Origin: an uncultured Prevotellaceae bacterium
GTDB taxonomy: Bacteria > Bacteroidota > Bacteroidia > Bacteroidales > Bacteroidaceae
NCBI GenBank assembly: GCA_946403615.1
Contig: CAMJAO010000162.1
Coordinates: 1-5,475 of the forward strand
Direction of reading: 5' to 3'
DNA: 5,475 bases
The stretch's first letter is position 1; the number at the start of each line of letters is the position of its first letter. A program made the position numbers and the translations under genes. The notes beneath the pieces are model-generated. The model was not told where the DNA came from. It made no database searches and was given only the letters and a program-made list of their open reading frames with translations. Of the stretch, positions 4,883-5,475 are shown piece by piece.

Positions 4883-5475
4883 ATGATAGCGAAAAATATA
4901 TTATTATATCTGATATTGATTATCATCCCCGACCTGTATATCTTCAAACAATATATCAGGCCGAAGAAGTGGGCGCCGTCGAAAAAACTGATGTGGTTCA
5001 TCCCCATGTTGGTGATGATAGTGTTCACGCTCTACATGGCCACTTCTCGTCATTTCGCACCCGGCAACTATACGGTGTTTACCGTCTATATCGCAATGTT
5101 CGGCCTGTTGGTGTGCACGAAATTGGCATTTATGATTTTTTCGGTCATCGGCCGCGGGGTGGCTCGGTTGTTCCATTCTCGTAATAATTGGGGCAATCTG
5201 GTTGGTCTGATCATGGCTTTCTTTACGGCCTATGTCTCAATCTATGGGTTAACGACGGGCTTTAACACATTTGAAGTCAACAGGTTGGAACTTTCGTTCA
5301 AAGACCTTCCCGCTGCGTTCGACGGCTATCGCATCGTGCTATTCTCCGATGCTCATGTGGGCAGTTTTACGGGCAGTCGTGCGTCGATGCTTCGCGAGGC
5401 TTACGACAGCATCAATGCGCAACAGGCCGATGCCATCTTCTTCGTGGGTGACTTGCAGAATGTCTGCCCCGACGA
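4883..5475 (+). CDS. Membrane-anchored metallophosphoesterase, N-terminal part (cut by window edge)
   Basis: An open frame from ATG 4883 to the right edge gives 197 codons without a stop. TAG at 4880-4882 is directly before the ATG in the same frame, so no earlier start is possible. The N-terminal 125 residues hold about four membrane helices (roughly 4-20, 37-53, 66-88, 104-124) with basic patches between them (RPKKWAPSKK, GRGVARLFHSR). A calcineurin-like phosphoesterase domain then begins: LELSFKDLP (135-143), GYRIVLFSDAHVGSF (148-162) with metal ligands D156 and H158, and FFVGDLQN (186-193) with D190 and N193. The remaining GNHD-type and histidine motifs lie outside the window. YkuE/YaeI-like enzymes have this design, some acting on UDP-diacylglucosamine or other phosphoesters; the substrate cannot be told here. 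There is no Shine-Dalgarno, only AT-rich sequence. Confidence 0.92.
   Translation, partial: MIAKNILLYLILIIIPDLYIFKQYIRPKKWAPSKKLMWFIPMLVMIVFTLYMATSRHFAPGNYTVFTVYIAMFGLLVCTKLAFMIFSVIGRGVARLFHSRNNWGNLVGLIMAFFTAYVSIYGLTTGFNTFEVNRLELSFKDLPAAFDGYRIVLFSDAHVGSFTGSRASMLREAYDSINAQQADAIFFVGDLQNVCPD

Overview
This window most likely comes from a member of the Bacteroidales, probably Prevotella or a close relative. Three things suggest this. The putative promoters fit the Bacteroidetes -33/-7 consensus (TTTG, about 20 bp, TAnnTTTG). Starts have weak or no Shine-Dalgarno sequences. The gene set (stand-alone MetH activation domain, DUF4369-type lipoprotein, FtsB/DivIC-type protein, allantoinase-like dihydroorotase) also looks like this group. 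The genus is an inference from recognition, not a search.

Layout. Positions 1-471 (minus strand) hold the first 157 codons of dnaX, the DNA polymerase III gamma/tau subunit. Positions 472-1048 form a divergent intergenic region with no convincing gene. It holds a good dnaX promoter inside a 34-bp sequence that is repeated 67 bp away. Next to that is a tandem pair of 72-bp units, each with a strong hairpin, bracketed by two identical 24-bp palindromic blocks. After this comes a single-copy stretch and a putative promoter and structured leader for the plus-strand genes.

From 1049 to the right edge the plus strand carries six closely spaced genes: an FtsB/DivIC-like division protein; a four-helix membrane protein of unknown function; a DUF4369-like lipoprotein; pyrC (dihydroorotase, pyrimidine synthesis); a stand-alone MetH reactivation domain (cobalamin-dependent methionine synthesis); and, after a 94-bp gap, the start of a membrane-anchored metallophosphoesterase cut by the window edge. 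The first five are separated by 7, 31, 15 and -1 bp and are probably one operon mixing division, envelope and metabolic functions.

The genes are ordinary household genes. The least explained part is the 495-751 repeat mosaic. The most interesting gene-level point is that the MetH reactivation domain is encoded as a separate protein, overlapping pyrC.
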